DNA of 64,000 nucleotides. It comes from Channa striata (lineage: Eukaryota > Chordata > Actinopteri > Anabantiformes > Channidae). The stretch lies in the NCBI GenBank assembly GCA_033026295.1, contig CM065176.1:880501-944500 (forward strand), written 5' to 3'. This document shows positions 62,310-64,000 of the stretch, piece by piece. A model generated the notes under the pieces. That model searched no databases. It saw only the letters and a program-made list of their open reading frames with translations, and was not told where the DNA came from. A program made the translations under genes and the position numbers. The first letter of the stretch is position 1. The number at the start of each line of letters is the position of its first letter.

Positions 62310-63350
62310 AATCCGGACAAAATCTCAGCATTTTCAGACGAGCGCTAGGAACAGAACCTCGCTCACCACTCAGTCCGTCTTCATCCTCATCCCTCCGAGA
62401 CAACAACATCAAGGGGAGCATGGTGGACTGTATCCAGCCGGACATTGATGTCATTATTCCTTGTAGAAGCTGCACCAACGCCACAGGGGAAGCAATATCA
62501 GCGTTGTCACGAGAGAAATAACTCTTCAGCATGTTAACATGGCATACAGGGGATTTTTTTGTGCGAGTTTTAATTACATAATTTGTGTCACTCAATTTCC
62601 GATCAACAACATAAGGACCAGAGAACTTAGCGTGCAGGCTGGAACCACTGACAGTCAACATTACTAATACTTTATTGCCTTGCTGGAACTTCCTCAACAG
62701 TGTTTTCTGATCCTACTTCCTCTTCATTTAATCCAAGATGTTGTGTGCAACATGAGTCTCCTCAGCAAGCCACTTCTCTTTCAACAAGCGTAACGGTCCA
62801 CGCACTGTGTGTCCGAACACCAGTTCTGCTGGACTAAATCCAAATGATACCTGGACAGTCTCTCGTATGGCAAACAACAGGAGCGGTAAACCCTCATCCC
62901 ACTCTCTGTTAAGTTCCAGACAGTATTTTCGCAACATTGACTTTAAAGTCTGATGAAATCTCTCTAATGCACCTTGGCTCTCAGGATGGTAGGGGCTGGT
63001 CGGTGATGCTTAATGGACAGAAGGGACAATACCTGGGCAAAAATCTTGGACATACAATTAGAGCCCTGGTCACTCTGAATACGCCTAGGGAGGCCAAATG
63101 TGGTAAAAAACTTAATCAACGCCCTTACAATCGCCTTTGCTTTTAGCGAACGCAATGGCAGAGCCTCAGGGTAGCGGGTAGCAGCACACATGATGGTAAG
63201 AATGTACTGGTGACCGGACCTCGTTTGTGGCAAGGGCCCTACACAGTCGATCAGGACATGTTCAAACGGCTCTCCGATAACAGGAATGGGCTGCAGGGGA
63301 GCTGAAGGGACACTCTGATTTGGTTTACCCACCAGCTGACACGTGTGACA
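62310..63350 (-). pseudogene. Gypsy integrase, broken
   Basis: The core begins at GKPNQSVPSAPLQPIPV. The catalytic Asp residues are in HVLIDCVGPLP and IQSDQGSN, and the Glu in PYHPESQGALERF after a one-base frame shift near 63,000. The next frame (62,728-62,937) holds LRKYCLELNREWDEGLPLLL and FSPAELVFGHTVRGPL. The C-terminal part (62,308-62,697) includes a GPY-type motif (SGPYVV) and VCHVNMLKSYF. The zinc-binding N-terminus is reduced to its last CHTCQ. Confidence 0.85.
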
Positions 63351-63359
63351 TCACGATCT

Positions 63360-64000
63360 GCTGCCAAAGCAAAGACGTTTTTGTGGGTTAACACAAACTC
63401 ATCCGCCAGCACCGCTGCCCGTGAAAGCAACGGCACTTTTTGTTCATTTAAATGGACAACAATGTTTTTAGGAAGGCAATTCTAAATTCCTCCAACAAGA
63501 CCAACTCCCGCAACTGATCATAGGTTTTTGTCTCTGTAGCGCTGCACCACTTGTCAAACAACGTGCATTTCTCACGCGTGAACTCCACAGAAGTCTGGTT
63601 GACAGTCTTTTTACACTCCTGAAACTTCTGACGATAAGCTCCAGGTACTAATTCTTAGGCCCGCAACACAGTGGTTTTCACTGTATCATAATTCAAACTC
63701 TGCTCCAGTGACAAAGTAGCACAAACTTCTTGTGCCTCTCCTACCAATTTACACTGTAATATAACGGCCATACTTTCTTCGGCCAACGTAAGGCAGAAAC
63801 AATACGCTCAAAGCCGCCATCACTGGGAGCAGGAGTAGGTGTCGACTGGCTCGTGGGTGTTGCTGCGGAGCCTCGTCCCCGCTCCAGCTCTAGAGCCCGC
63901 ACCCGCAGGTTCCTGCCCTCCACTTCCTTAATGTGGAGCACCAGCAGTCATGCCAGGATGAATCAGCGGATCAATGGGAGGAGCGGGAGACGTCGGGAAT
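63360..64000 (-). pseudogene. Gypsy gag remnant with SCAN-like region, runs off the window
   Basis: The frame at 63,741-63,941 has a charged start (KEVEGRNLRVRALELERGRG) and a Pro/Thr/Ser-rich linker. Nearer the integrase, YDQLRELVLLEEF and LSRAAVLADEFVLTHKNVF are typical of the SCAN-like capsid region of fish gypsy elements. Frames are interrupted. No zinc knuckle or protease follows; the sequence passes directly into the integrase. Confidence 0.7.

Larger units (their letters stand above)
61143..64000 (-). mobile_element. Ty3/gypsy LTR retrotransposon, Gmr1-like, decayed and cut by the window edge
   Basis: On the minus strand the order is gag (63,360-64,000), integrase (62,310-63,350), then reverse transcriptase and RNase H (61,143-62,260). 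Sequence linking the integrase C-terminus to the RT N-terminus (62,230-62,400) reads as conserved pol sequence in two frames, so the two parts look contiguous rather than rearranged. Integrase before RT is the copia-like order known for Gmr1-type gypsy elements of deuterostomes. Frame shifts, stops and internal deletions make this copy inactive. Confidence 0.8.

Noticed and set aside
1..64000. CRISPR arrays, operons, prophage or other prokaryotic systems
   Set aside because: All genes have vertebrate exon-intron structure; the tandem repeats have no spacer-repeat organisation.

Overview
This window is nuclear DNA from a bony fish, very likely a teleost. The evidence is two vertebrate genes with canonical GT-AG introns that I could join without a frame break, a class II eukaryotic tRNA-Leu, CpG-rich promoter-like regions, long CA/GT and ATCC microsatellites, and a teleost-style mix of mobile elements (Tc1-like remnants, L2/Rex-type LINEs, tRNA-derived SINEs, a Ty3/gypsy element). 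There is no bacterial or viral gene organisation. The species cannot be fixed from sequence alone.

Layout. 1-10,090 is repeat-rich intergenic DNA with a Tc1 transposase remnant (about 545-720) and a roughly 780-bp ATCC/CATC array (1,797-2,576). A promoter-like region with CCAAT boxes (about 10,150-10,330) precedes meak7 (TLDC1), whose eight coding exons (10,989-17,756, + strand) join to 461 codons. A 45-bp minisatellite (20,287-20,505) and a CpG-rich region (20,770-21,300) ending in a good splice donor probably mark the plcg2 promoter and its non-coding first exon. plcg2 (phospholipase C gamma 2) has 32 coding exons (28,143-48,860, + strand) that join to 1,251 codons with every phase matching, so it appears complete and intact. 

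Downstream lie a 5'-truncated LINE carrying an SGNH-type ORF1 and an RT fragment (49,545-51,119), a cluster of perfect hairpins (51,245-51,450), a tRNA-Leu(CAG) (51,744-51,826), and an intronless coiled-coil gene on the minus strand (53,349-54,623) with two tandem TATA motifs. From about 55,600 to the right edge the DNA is mostly mobile elements: a SINE with an internal 23-bp minisatellite, LINE fragments on both strands, and a decayed Ty3/gypsy element on the minus strand whose integrase lies upstream of its reverse transcriptase (Gmr1-like order).

Function. meak7 encodes a lysosome-associated TLDc protein of an alternative mTOR signalling branch. plcg2 encodes the PIP2-hydrolysing enzyme downstream of immune receptors and SYK/BTK-type kinases. 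They are tandem neighbours, and nothing in the sequence suggests shared regulation. I found no clearly new biological system. The items most worth follow-up are the integrase-first gypsy element, the hairpin cluster beside the tRNA, the unidentified coiled-coil gene, and small departures in plcg2 (an altered X-box loop and changed tyrosine spacing).
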